In this document: piece after piece, positions 33,610 through 41,912 of the stretch | Numbering within the stretch: the stretch's first letter is position 1 | Layout: each line of letters starts with the position of its first letter | Assembly (NCBI RefSeq): GCF_003860135.1 | Contig: NZ_RQYN01000016.1 | Location: 1 to 53,717 of the forward strand | From: Tannerella forsythia | GTDB taxonomy: Bacteria; Bacteroidota; Bacteroidia; Bacteroidales; Tannerellaceae | Length of the DNA: 53,717 bases | Direction of reading: 5' to 3' | The notes under the pieces: model-generated | Told to the model about the DNA's origin: nothing | The model's input: the letters and a program-made list of their open reading frames with translations, nothing else | Databases searched by the model: none | Made by a program: the position numbers and the translations under genes

Positions 33610-36311
33610 CGCCCGTCCGACTTCAACCATTGCAGCGGAGGAAAACTGACGGTGAGGCCGATAGCATCGTAACGTCCGTTATTAAATCCGGCAAAAACTC
33701 CGATCCGCCCAAGCCCCGAAAAGCCCACGGAGTACCCTGCCTCGCTGTAGTTTCGCCCCGGAATCCAGAGCGAATGTACGTGTAACGCTTCATCAAAAAG
33801 ATAGTTTTGCATAAAGCGTATATGCTTAAGCAGCAAATAATCGGAAGAGAACATCAGATGTCCCTGCAACCATTTGTCATTCGCCGCATAACGATAATGA
33901 TCGATCAAGTTGAAAGCCGTTTGCATCGGGCGATCGGTAACATGCAGTTCACTCGTGATGAAATGCTTAAAATCGGGCAAATAGAGTCTCTTCGCTGACG
34001 GAAAAATACCGGCATCGACTCCATAAAAGAATCGATTGAAAAGATTCAGTTTGACGGTCTGCATCACACTGGCCGAGAGCATCGTAAACGAAGCATTTTG
34101 TCTGTCTCCGAACGGAATAGCTTGCCGATAATGGAAGCTAAAAGTCGGATAGTTGGAGTACGCGTAGATCTTCCGCCCCTCTTGAATCCGATAATAATAA
34201 CGTGGCGTATATCGCAACTGTATGCCGGCGATCCATGCCGTATGATTAGGCATCGGAACCGAAGCGTATCCGTGAGGGAGATTGGAATGCCGAGCCTTTC
34301 CGAAGATACGATACGATGTATGGTTCTCAAGGGTTGATCGCTGTTCGTAATGCATCGTCGCCGACAGGCGCAGTCCGTTCGCCACATCGATACGATGCGT
34401 AACGTCGGCAAACCGCATCCGATACAGCTTGGCCTTATTCGCGGCGAACAACAACGACGCAAAGGAATTAATCAAGCGGTTCGTACCATTCTTTCCCGCA
34501 TAATCTTCCGTGATATCTCCGCCCGAAAGCTCAAGTTCTCCATGCCGTATGGGATCGTAACGAAACGCTGCATTCACTTGCCAAACAAGGGGCTTACGAG
34601 CTGTTGTGTAATAAATCTCCGGAGAGAAAGTGAATGATCTATGGAGAGGGAGATCATCCGAAGAGGACGAGATGACGACTTCGCCCGAAGGGCCCTTCGG
34701 CTTTTTTCGCGTAAAATCCATCTCGAAAGTAAGGCGCTGTCCGATCCAAAAGCCGTCAACAAAATTGTATTCCGGTACTGCCCGAAGCAGACCGCCGTAT
34801 CCGACCCTTGCGTGTTTGCCCAGCTTGATTTTTTCACCCATCAACAATGCCGACATCCATTTCCCGAACGTTCGTCCTTTCAGCGAATCGCTTTGGGTTT
34901 CTTTCCGAATTTCATTTTTCAGACTGTCCTTCCATCGGTAGCTGAGGATTTCGTCTGTCTGCAACGGTTGCGTACGTATCTTCTTCCAATAGTTGGTATC
35001 GCGCAGCAAGATCAGCGAATCGCGTGTAATGCGAACCGTTGAGTCCCACGATTGAAGTTGAAGACTCTTTCTTTTTTCTTTGATTTCGGGTGTCTCGGCT
35101 GCGTCCTGCATCAATTGCGCCATTCTGTATGCGTCGCGGGTAGTTAGTTCTTCCTTGGCGGCCAACTCTTCGAGTTTTTTACGGGCTTTCAACTGTTTCT
35201 TCGTCGCTCGCTTCGTTGCGAGTAACGCTGACTGTACAGGAAGCATGGGTTGGGCAGCGTGCGCTTGTTTCTCATTCACATCGACCTGCCGGTATTGAAC
35301 CGAAGAATAGTATTTCCCTTCGGCCTTTATGCCGAGCATATTGATCTTCAAACTCATATCATAGGCCGTGGGCAACCACACATCGGGTTTGACTTCATGA
35401 AACGACACATGATTACGAAAATTTACTCCCATCTGACGAACGGTGAAATCAATATGTTGCAGATTCCATGTACCGTCCAAAATATAAAGCCATCCGTTCA
35501 CCAACTGTGTATTGTTCTTCTTCGGTATGACCCTGATTTTGTTGATCACCCGACTCCCTTCGGTTGTGACGCCTTCCAGAACAAATTTGTAGTACGAGAA
35601 GGCTCCGGGTGCCAATGGTGAGGTTACGCCGAACAGTTCGGGATCGTACACGTTGCTGGTCACGACATTCATCGCCATTTTTTCATCGTCGAACTCGGCA
35701 GGAATAGACGAGGACAATGCGACGACTTTCTGGTCGTAGGTGTTCGGTGCTTTGAATTTCACCTCATTTTGCGACTCCATCAGAAAGAGTTTGTTCGAAA
35801 GGTTCTTTATCTTGGTCTTCTGATCCCCGATAAGGACAGAACCCAAAGACGGCAGCTTGCCCGTTTTGAGCGTTCCTTTAATATAGACATCCGCCTGATA
35901 GGCTTTAACCTGAAAACGATAAAAAGGAGCATGCGCAATCGCCTTGCGCATAATGGCGTATGCGGGATCTTCCCCTCTCCCATCGACAACGACTTCGCGC
36001 AGCGAATACGCTTTCTGCTGCAACGTTATTTGCAAGGTCGTTTCGGAGTCGGAAATCGTAAACGGAAGGACTTGTTTCTCATATCCGAGAGCCGAAAATT
36101 CCCCGACATAACGTCCTTGTTCCAGATGCGACACAAACTCACCTTGCTCATTGGCGACAATGCCTAATGCAGCCTCACGAATATAAATTGTTGCGTACGA
36201 GACTGGTCGTCCCTCAGCGTCGGAAATCGTTCCCTTTAAACTTTGCGCCTGTGAAAAAACAGCTGAAAGACATAGCCCCCAGCAGAAAAAGAGAAGAAAA
36301 TATTTTCGCAT
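33606..36311 (-). CDS. DUF5686 outer-membrane protein with carboxypeptidase-regulatory-like domain
   Basis: 901 aa. A signal peptide (about 1-22) is followed by a CarboxypepD_reg-like domain (about 24-105; LKGTISDAEGRPVSYATIYI), then the DUF5686 region with an N-terminal soluble part (AIAHAPFYRFQVKAYQADVY) and a C-terminal beta-barrel (about 560-901; FAGFNNGRYDAIGL near the end). Bacteroidota carry several such proteins; their function is unknown. A Lys-rich helical stretch (RATKKQLKARKKLEEL) lies near residue 375. It lies 22 bp downstream of nadC on the same strand. Confidence 0.87.
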   Translation of the reverse strand: MRKYFLLFFCWGLCLSAVFSQAQSLKGTISDAEGRPVSYATIYIREAALGIVANEQGEFVSHLEQGRYVGEFSALGYEKQVLPFTISDSETTLQITLQQKAYSLREVVVDGRGEDPAYAIMRKAIAHAPFYRFQVKAYQADVYIKGTLKTGKLPSLGSVLIGDQKTKIKNLSNKLFLMESQNEVKFKAPNTYDQKVVALSSSIPAEFDDEKMAMNVVTSNVYDPELFGVTSPLAPGAFSYYKFVLEGVTTEGSRVINKIRVIPKKNNTQLVNGWLYILDGTWNLQHIDFTVRQMGVNFRNHVSFHEVKPDVWLPTAYDMSLKINMLGIKAEGKYYSSVQYRQVDVNEKQAHAAQPMLPVQSALLATKRATKKQLKARKKLEELAAKEELTTRDAYRMAQLMQDAAETPEIKEKRKSLQLQSWDSTVRITRDSLILLRDTNYWKKIRTQPLQTDEILSYRWKDSLKNEIRKETQSDSLKGRTFGKWMSALLMGEKIKLGKHARVGYGGLLRAVPEYNFVDGFWIGQRLTFEMDFTRKKPKGPSGEVVISSSSDDLPLHRSFTFSPEIYYTTARKPLVWQVNAAFRYDPIRHGELELSGGDITEDYAGKNGTNRLINSFASLLFAANKAKLYRMRFADVTHRIDVANGLRLSATMHYEQRSTLENHTSYRIFGKARHSNLPHGYASVPMPNHTAWIAGIQLRYTPRYYYRIQEGRKIYAYSNYPTFSFHYRQAIPFGDRQNASFTMLSASVMQTVKLNLFNRFFYGVDAGIFPSAKRLYLPDFKHFITSELHVTDRPMQTAFNLIDHYRYAANDKWLQGHLMFSSDYLLLKHIRFMQNYLFDEALHVHSLWIPGRNYSEAGYSVGFSGLGRIGVFAGFNNGRYDAIGLTVSFPPLQWLKSDGR

Positions 36312-36333
36312 ATCACATTCCGTCCCCCCCTAT

Positions 36334-37182
36334 CTACAAGGCTTTAAGACTCATGTCAAGACTTTTGACCGAATGAGTCAGAGCTCCTACCGAGATATAG
36401 TCGACTCCACATTCGGCATAATCGCGTAGCGTATCGAACGTAATCCCACCCGATGATTCCGTCTCATAACGCCCTCCGATACGCTGTACAGCCTCACGGG
36501 CATCCGACGGACTGAAATTATCGAGCATGATGCGGTCTACTCCCCCGACTTTCATCACTTCATCCAGCTCTTTGAAATTGCGGACTTCGATCTCGATCTT
36601 GAGTTGTTTTCCTTTTTCTTTCAAATAGTTTTGTGCCCGTGTAATGGCCTGCTCAATTCCTCCGGCGAAATCGACATGATTATCTTTCAGCAGAATCATA
36701 TCGAACAGCCCGATGCGATGATTGACTCCCCCGCCGATGCGTACCGCCTCCTTTTCAAGCATGCGCATGCCCGGTGTTGTTTTACGCGTATCCAGCACCC
36801 GTGTCTTTGTTCCTTCGAGGGCTTTCACGTATCGGCGTGTCGTCGTTGCGATGCCGCTCATACGTTGCATCACGTTCAGTACCAGTCGCTCCGTTTGCAG
36901 AAGAGACTGCACCTTACCTTCGACCGTAAACGCGATGTCTCCCTCATTCACCTCGGCCCCGTCGCAAATAAAAACCTCCATTCGCATATCGGGGTCGAAA
37001 TGCCTGAAAATACGTTGCGCCATATCTACACCGGCCAACACGCCGGGTTCTTTGATAATCAGCCGGCTCTTCCCCATCTCGGTCGACGGGATGCAACATA
37101 AGGTCGTATGGTCGCCATCGCCGATGTCTTCGGCGAAGGCGAGCGTAATCAGTTCGTCAATCAGTTGGTCTATACTTTTCAT
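36334..37182 (-). CDS. nadC: Nicotinate-nucleotide pyrophosphorylase (carboxylating)
   Basis: About 282 aa from ATG 37182 (MKSIDQLIDELITLAFAEDI), where the family normally begins; the longer frame to 37221 is not needed. It converts quinolinate and PRPP to nicotinate mononucleotide, CO2 and pyrophosphate in NAD synthesis. Visible family motifs are EDIGDGDHTT, LNVMQRMSGIAT, TRVLDTRKTTPGMR, EKEAVRIGGGVNHR, LLKDNH and IEIEVRNFKELDE, with VDYISVGALTHSV at the C-terminus. It is downstream of the DUF4783 gene and upstream of the DUF5686 gene in one probable operon. Confidence 0.96.
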   Translation of the reverse strand: MKSIDQLIDELITLAFAEDIGDGDHTTLCCIPSTEMGKSRLIIKEPGVLAGVDMAQRIFRHFDPDMRMEVFICDGAEVNEGDIAFTVEGKVQSLLQTERLVLNVMQRMSGIATTTRRYVKALEGTKTRVLDTRKTTPGMRMLEKEAVRIGGGVNHRIGLFDMILLKDNHVDFAGGIEQAITRAQNYLKEKGKQLKIEIEVRNFKELDEVMKVGGVDRIMLDNFSPSDAREAVQRIGGRYETESSGGITFDTLRDYAECGVDYISVGALTHSVKSLDMSLKAL

Positions 37183-37221
37183 TTGAATAATCCTGTCATG
37201 AAGGGACACCATCTTCTGCAC

Positions 37222-37593
37222 TCATTCGATACGTATCGAATGAATGAGCGGTTTACCCTCTTTCACTATATACGTAATATTTACACGAAATTCTTTCGTC
37301 GATGTCTGCAATTTCCCGACTATAAACCCGCTGTCGTTTTTATCGGCATGATGCGCGACGGTAAATCCCGACGGTTTATTGGATTGAAAGAACTGAGTAA
37401 GAACGGCCGTTGCGTCAGCCGCGCTACCTTTTTGCGCAACATTCGGGACTGCAATATCTACTTCCGAGTTCATATTATTAGCTAACATTGTGGCATCACC
37501 ATTCTTAAACGCATTAGATACCAGCGTAATGTCTACAGCTTGCATACTCAAAACAGAGAGAGCGCATACGAATATAAAAATCAATTTTCTCAT
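37222..37593 (-). CDS. DUF4783 exported small protein
   Basis: 123 aa with a signal peptide (MRKLIFIFVCALSVLSMQA). The body (ITLVSNAFKNGDATMLANNM ... SEVDIAVPN ... VLTQFFQSNKPSGFTV) has the NTF2-like pattern of DUF4783. From memory this family is often encoded next to nadC in Bacteroidota, as here (39-bp gap). Function is unknown. Confidence 0.88.
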   Translation of the reverse strand: MRKLIFIFVCALSVLSMQAVDITLVSNAFKNGDATMLANNMNSEVDIAVPNVAQKGSAADATAVLTQFFQSNKPSGFTVAHHADKNDSGFIVGKLQTSTKEFRVNITYIVKEGKPLIHSIRIE

Positions 37594-37627
37594 TGCTGTT
37601 TCCTCCTTACTTTAATATTCTTAATTA

Positions 37628-37635
37628 CAAAAGTA
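37628..37635 (-). promoter_or_regulatory. -7 element for the DUF4783-nadC-DUF5686 operon
   Basis: The minus strand reads TACTTTTG, 34 bp before the DUF4783 start. The -33 element is not well matched. On the plus strand TATCTTTA (37761-37768) is a weaker candidate for rlmH. Confidence 0.45.
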
Positions 37636-37788
37636 TCTATTATTTTCAAAGTCGGGCGTTAAAAATGAAAAAAACGCTCCCAAAATAAATTTAGATCACT
37701 TTTTATCAACAAATTGCAATTAACTGTTCTTTTTATGGCTCTACAGTAAAAAATATGTCTTATCTTTACTCGGTCAAATTAGAATCAG

Positions 37789-38262
37789 ATGAATATTATA
37801 CTTCTAACAGTCGGTAAAACGGATGCTTCCTATTGGAAAGATGCTCTAACAGAGTATCAGCGGCGCTTGCAGCATTATATCCCCTTTGAATTGCAAGTGC
37901 TCCCGGATATAAAAAATACAAAAAATCTGACGAAAGCTGAACAAAAAGCCCAGGAAGGTGTTTTAATACGAAAAGCATTGCAAGCAGGTGATTGGTGCGT
38001 GTTGTTGGACGAACAAGGAAAAGAATACACATCCATGGAGTTTGCAGCTTATTTAGAAAAGAAAATACAAATCGTATCGAGGCGTCTTGTTTTTATCATC
38101 GGCGGACCGTATGGTTTCAGCGATGAGGTGTATCAGATGGCATCCGAGCGTTTATCGCTTAGTAAGATGACATTTTCGCATCAAATGATTCGTCCGATAT
38201 TTGTCGAACAACTTTATCGAGCAATGACGATTCTCCGCGGTGAGCCGTATCATCATCCGTAG
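37789..38262 (+). CDS. rlmH: 23S rRNA (pseudouridine1915-N3)-methyltransferase RlmH
   Basis: 157 aa SPOUT-fold methyltransferase that modifies pseudouridine 1915 in helix 69 of 23S rRNA on assembled ribosomes. Visible motifs are the N-terminal NIILLTVGKTD, VLLDEQGKEYTSMEFA, the knot sequence FIIGGPYGFS and the C-terminal LSKMTFSHQMIRPIFVEQLY followed by GEPYHHP. The length matches the family. Confidence 0.97.
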   Translation: MNIILLTVGKTDASYWKDALTEYQRRLQHYIPFELQVLPDIKNTKNLTKAEQKAQEGVLIRKALQAGDWCVLLDEQGKEYTSMEFAAYLEKKIQIVSRRLVFIIGGPYGFSDEVYQMASERLSLSKMTFSHQMIRPIFVEQLYRAMTILRGEPYHHP

Positions 38263-38327
38263 AGAACCGGAGAAAAAAATTGTATTTTTGTCCTATTGAT
38301 AACACTTTAGAACCCATTAATTTTTAT

Positions 38328-40826
38328 ATGATGAAACGGTCTATTTCTTTATTCTTACTTCTCCTGACATCGTTCGTAGCGATGGCGCAGGTGACGACCG
38401 ATCCGGCGATAGTGACGGAGGCCGGAACGGTGAAAATCATTTTCGACGCATCGAAAGGAAATGGCGGCCTGAAAGGATATGCCGGTCCGGTTTATGCGCA
38501 TACAGGTGTGATAACGAACAAGAGCACAAGCGGAAGCGACTGGAAGTATGCTCCTTCGTGGGGAGACAATCAGGAAAAATACAAACTTACTTCGTTGGGT
38601 GGCGACCGCTGGCAACTGACCCTTTCACCCAATATTCGGACGTATTACGGTGTGCCGACGGACGAGAAGATTCTTAAACTTGCTTTCGTTTTCCGCAGCG
38701 GTGACAAGCAGAAGGAAGGAAAAGGAGAAGGCAATACCGATATCTTTGTGACGCTGAACGAGCAAGCGTTTGTTCCTGCTGCACCCGAACGTAAGCCGCG
38801 TCCGGAGGGGATAACAGACGGAATAACGTATCGTGAAGACGGCTCTGTCGTGCTTTCGCTCTATGCGCCCGGCAAGCAGCATGTGCATCTCTTGGGCGAC
38901 TTCAACAACTGGACAAAGAGTAACGACTGGCAGATGTACCGTGACGGCGATCATTGGTGGAGAACGGTCCAGGGACTGAAGAAAGGTGAAGAATATGCGT
39001 TCCAATATCTTATTGATAATGCATTCAAGATTGCGGATGCTTATGCCGAGAAGATACTCGATCCGTGGAATGACCGTGCCATTCCCGCGTCCGTCTATCC
39101 CGGCCTGAAACCTTATCCGATGCAGACGGAAGGCATCGTCGCGGTGATGCGTACCGGAGCAGAGCTGTATCAATGGCAAACGAGCGAATTCGAACCGACG
39201 GCTGCCGACCGGCTGGTAGTCTATGAGTTGCTCATTCGCGATTTCACGAAAGAAGGTACGATCACAGCGGCCATCGACAAACTGGATTACCTGAAAGCCA
39301 TGGGCGTGAATGCCATCGAGCTGATGCCTGTGCAGGAATTCGAAGGAAACGACAGTTGGGGGTATAATCCCTCGTTCTATTTTGCGCCCGACAAGGCCTA
39401 CGGTACCCCCAACGACTACAAACGCTTCATCGATGAGGCTCACGCACGGGGCATGTCGGTCATCCTTGATGTCGTCTTTAATCATGCGACGCTCTCGCAT
39501 CCTTTCGCACGTCTCTACTGGGATGGTACGACCGGGAAGCCGGCCGCGGACAATCCATGGTTCAACGTCGATGCACCGCACCCTTACAACGTGTTCTCCG
39601 ACTTCAATCACGAATATTCCGGCACCCGTAATTTCTTTAAACGGGTATTGAGCCACTGGTTGACGGTCTATCGGGTCGATGGTTTCCGGTTCGATCTGAC
39701 GAAAGGATTTACGCAAACGAAATCGACCGAGTCGACGGCTTCCCGTTATGACGCGTCGCGTATTGCGATTCTGAAAGATTACCATGCGCATATTCAAAAA
39801 ATCAATCCGAAAGCGTACACGATCCTCGAACATTTCTGCGAAAACAAAGAAGAGAAAGAATTGGCCGACAACGGAATGCTGCTTTGGAATAATATGAATC
39901 ATGCCTATTGCCAATCCGCGATGGGATACAAAGACGGAAGCGGTCTGAAAGGCGGCAGCGCGACCTCACGAGGCTGGAAAGAACATCGCCTGATGACGTA
40001 TCAGGAAAGTCACGACGAAGAGCGCACGATGTACAAAGCAAAAACGTGGGGTATCCCGCCGGTCAAGAGCGACGAGGCGACGAGACTACGTCGGGCGGCG
40101 CTCAATGCCGCATTTCTGCTGTGCACGCCCGGCCCGAAGATGATTTGGCAATTCGGTGAGTTGGGCTACGATTATTCGATCGAGGAAAATGGCCGTACGG
40201 GACGTAAGCCGGTACGGTGGGACTATTATGAAGATACGCACCGTCATAATCTGTTCGACACATATGCCAAGCTGCTCGCTTTGCGCAAGAAACACCCCGG
40301 GCTGTTTGCTTCACCCACCTCAGAGATGATGAATACCGAGACGTCGGACTGGGAGAACGGCCGGCGTATCGCACTGCAACATGCAGGGGCCGATTTGCTG
40401 TTGTTAGGTAATTTCACCGATAAGCCCTTATCTATCCCGGCACAGTTCCCAACGACCGGAAAATGGAAAAACATTTTCAGTGACACCGAAGCATTTCTGG
40501 AGATTGGAGCGACTGATAAAAACCGGGAAGTGCTGCTACAACCTCATGGCTTTCATCTCTATCTGCGGGAGCCCGGATTGTCGGCCAACGAGAAGATCGG
40601 AACTGTCGCTCCGTGCGAGATTCGTTTGCATGATGGAGTGGTCGTCGTTCGATGTGCAGAAAAAATCAGCCGGATAAGTCTCTACTCGTTCGGAGGATAT
40701 CTGCTTCGCGCCGCCGACCATGCCGATAAACTGGATGTCGCAGATATTCCATCCGATATTTATCTGGTCACAGTACGTACTGCAAGTGGCGAAGTCTACA
40801 GCCAGAAGATCGTCATTAACCGATAG
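38328..40826 (+). CDS. T9SS-exported GH13 alpha-glucan hydrolase
   Basis: About 832 aa from the ATG at 38328 (signal MMKRSISLFLLLLTSFVAMA). A Bacteroidota-type N-terminal carbohydrate module (about 20-135) precedes a CBM48-like domain (about 150-240; VHLLGDFNNW) and a GH13 catalytic barrel (about 290-640). Predicted catalytic residues are nucleophile Asp456 (VDGFRFDLTKG), acid/base Glu501 (TILEHFCEN) and Asp563 (YQESHDEERT); DVVFNHA is the first conserved region. The C-terminal ~75 residues (ISLYSFGGYLL ... IYLVTVRT ... QKIVINR) resemble a T9SS type A sorting domain. It should degrade alpha-1,4- or 1,6-glucans outside the cell; exact specificity is not clear. Confidence 0.9.
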   Translation: MMKRSISLFLLLLTSFVAMAQVTTDPAIVTEAGTVKIIFDASKGNGGLKGYAGPVYAHTGVITNKSTSGSDWKYAPSWGDNQEKYKLTSLGGDRWQLTLSPNIRTYYGVPTDEKILKLAFVFRSGDKQKEGKGEGNTDIFVTLNEQAFVPAAPERKPRPEGITDGITYREDGSVVLSLYAPGKQHVHLLGDFNNWTKSNDWQMYRDGDHWWRTVQGLKKGEEYAFQYLIDNAFKIADAYAEKILDPWNDRAIPASVYPGLKPYPMQTEGIVAVMRTGAELYQWQTSEFEPTAADRLVVYELLIRDFTKEGTITAAIDKLDYLKAMGVNAIELMPVQEFEGNDSWGYNPSFYFAPDKAYGTPNDYKRFIDEAHARGMSVILDVVFNHATLSHPFARLYWDGTTGKPAADNPWFNVDAPHPYNVFSDFNHEYSGTRNFFKRVLSHWLTVYRVDGFRFDLTKGFTQTKSTESTASRYDASRIAILKDYHAHIQKINPKAYTILEHFCENKEEKELADNGMLLWNNMNHAYCQSAMGYKDGSGLKGGSATSRGWKEHRLMTYQESHDEERTMYKAKTWGIPPVKSDEATRLRRAALNAAFLLCTPGPKMIWQFGELGYDYSIEENGRTGRKPVRWDYYEDTHRHNLFDTYAKLLALRKKHPGLFASPTSEMMNTETSDWENGRRIALQHAGADLLLLGNFTDKPLSIPAQFPTTGKWKNIFSDTEAFLEIGATDKNREVLLQPHGFHLYLREPGLSANEKIGTVAPCEIRLHDGVVVVRCAEKISRISLYSFGGYLLRAADHADKLDVADIPSDIYLVTVRTASGEVYSQKIVINR

Positions 40827-41180
40827 TCATATATCGGTTTGCGCCTCGCAAGATTAGCGTAGTCTTATTGCAGGATATGTTTTAGCTTAAACAAAATTCA
40901 AGATATGACACATATTTACAAAGTTCCATTTGCGTTGATTCGCGCCATTCGCATATCCAACAAAGGCTTGTGATACTTGTGGTTAAAGCTGACAGTTAAA
41001 AACAGTATGCTGAACGCTAATTAATTCAGGCTTTTAACCCTACTGCCGGGATACGGCGTTTTTTATGCTGACAAAGATAGGAGGTTGAGCTTTTTATGTA
41101 CTTTTGCAACGTAAAAATACAATCGGATGAACGAATGAAGATGAATGAATCATAACATTAAAATTAAATAAAAAAACATC
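40827..41180. other. Intergenic region with weak terminator and promoter
   Basis: A short hairpin GCCG-ggata-CGGC (about 41045-41057) followed by GTTTTTT may terminate the glycosidase gene. TACTTTTG at 41099-41106 is a good -7 element for the MORN gene 75 bp downstream. No small gene or structured RNA is recognised. Confidence 0.5.
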
Positions 41181-41912
41181 ATGAAACGACGTATCTTATT
41201 TTCCGCATTTCTATGCAATATCTTATTGCCGATGCTTACGGCTCAGGAAGCAGTTTATCAGGTAGAAGAAATTACCGTGCTCAATTATGGCGACGGGCGT
41301 TTTCTGTTTCGCGAAGACAACGAGAGTAAGAAGCCTCTTGAGGGAAAGCATCGCATTATTGATGGTTATCGATCGGAGTATATCTTGGCTGAATTTAAAG
41401 ACGGCATGTATCATGGCGGTTTTCAGCGTTTCAAGTATAATAAAATGGTCGAAGAAGGAACGTATTCCGAAGGACGTAAAATTGGAGTCTATAAAATCTA
41501 TTTTTCAGACAGTAAGCAGGTAAAAGAAGAAAGTCCATACACCGAAGGCAAGTTGAACGGTATTCGGAAAACGTACTATGTTGACGGTTCCCTACAATCT
41601 GAAAAAGGATACAAAATGAGCATAGAAGACGGGATTGATCGTAAATATGAATGGCAGACAGGTAAAATACTTCGTGACATGTTTTATAAAGACGGAGTTC
41701 TCGAAGGAAAACAAGAACAACATATTATGAGTAATATCGGGAACTATGTAAAATATTCGAATTATCGGAACGGAAAATTGCATGGGCCTTATTCCGAGGT
41801 GTATACCGAAGGTAAAAAAAAGGACAAAATACGTCTGAAAGGTACTTATAAAGATGGTGAAAAGACTGGTGAATGGATTGACAACAGGAAGAAATACGAT
41901 TGGAAGCAATGA
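41181..41912 (+). CDS. Exported MORN-repeat protein
   Basis: 243 aa with a signal peptide (MKRRILFSAFLCNILLPMLT, then AQ). From about residue 70 there are six or more MORN-type repeats of about 22 residues (DGMYHGGFQRFKYN, EGKLNGIRKTYYVDGSL, NGKLHGPYSEVY, DGEKTGEWIDNR). Such repeats form extended beta meanders that bind proteins or lipids. Many relatives are labelled YwqK-like antitoxins by automatic annotation; here the exported location argues against that. The stop overlaps the helicase start (ATGA), so the two are translationally coupled although their cell locations differ. Confidence 0.88.
   Translation: MKRRILFSAFLCNILLPMLTAQEAVYQVEEITVLNYGDGRFLFREDNESKKPLEGKHRIIDGYRSEYILAEFKDGMYHGGFQRFKYNKMVEEGTYSEGRKIGVYKIYFSDSKQVKEESPYTEGKLNGIRKTYYVDGSLQSEKGYKMSIEDGIDRKYEWQTGKILRDMFYKDGVLEGKQEQHIMSNIGNYVKYSNYRNGKLHGPYSEVYTEGKKKDKIRLKGTYKDGEKTGEWIDNRKKYDWKQ

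Noticed and set aside
41072-41079. Minus-strand TATCTTTG promoter-like sequence
   Set aside because: It is not followed by a minus-strand gene, so it is probably coincidental.
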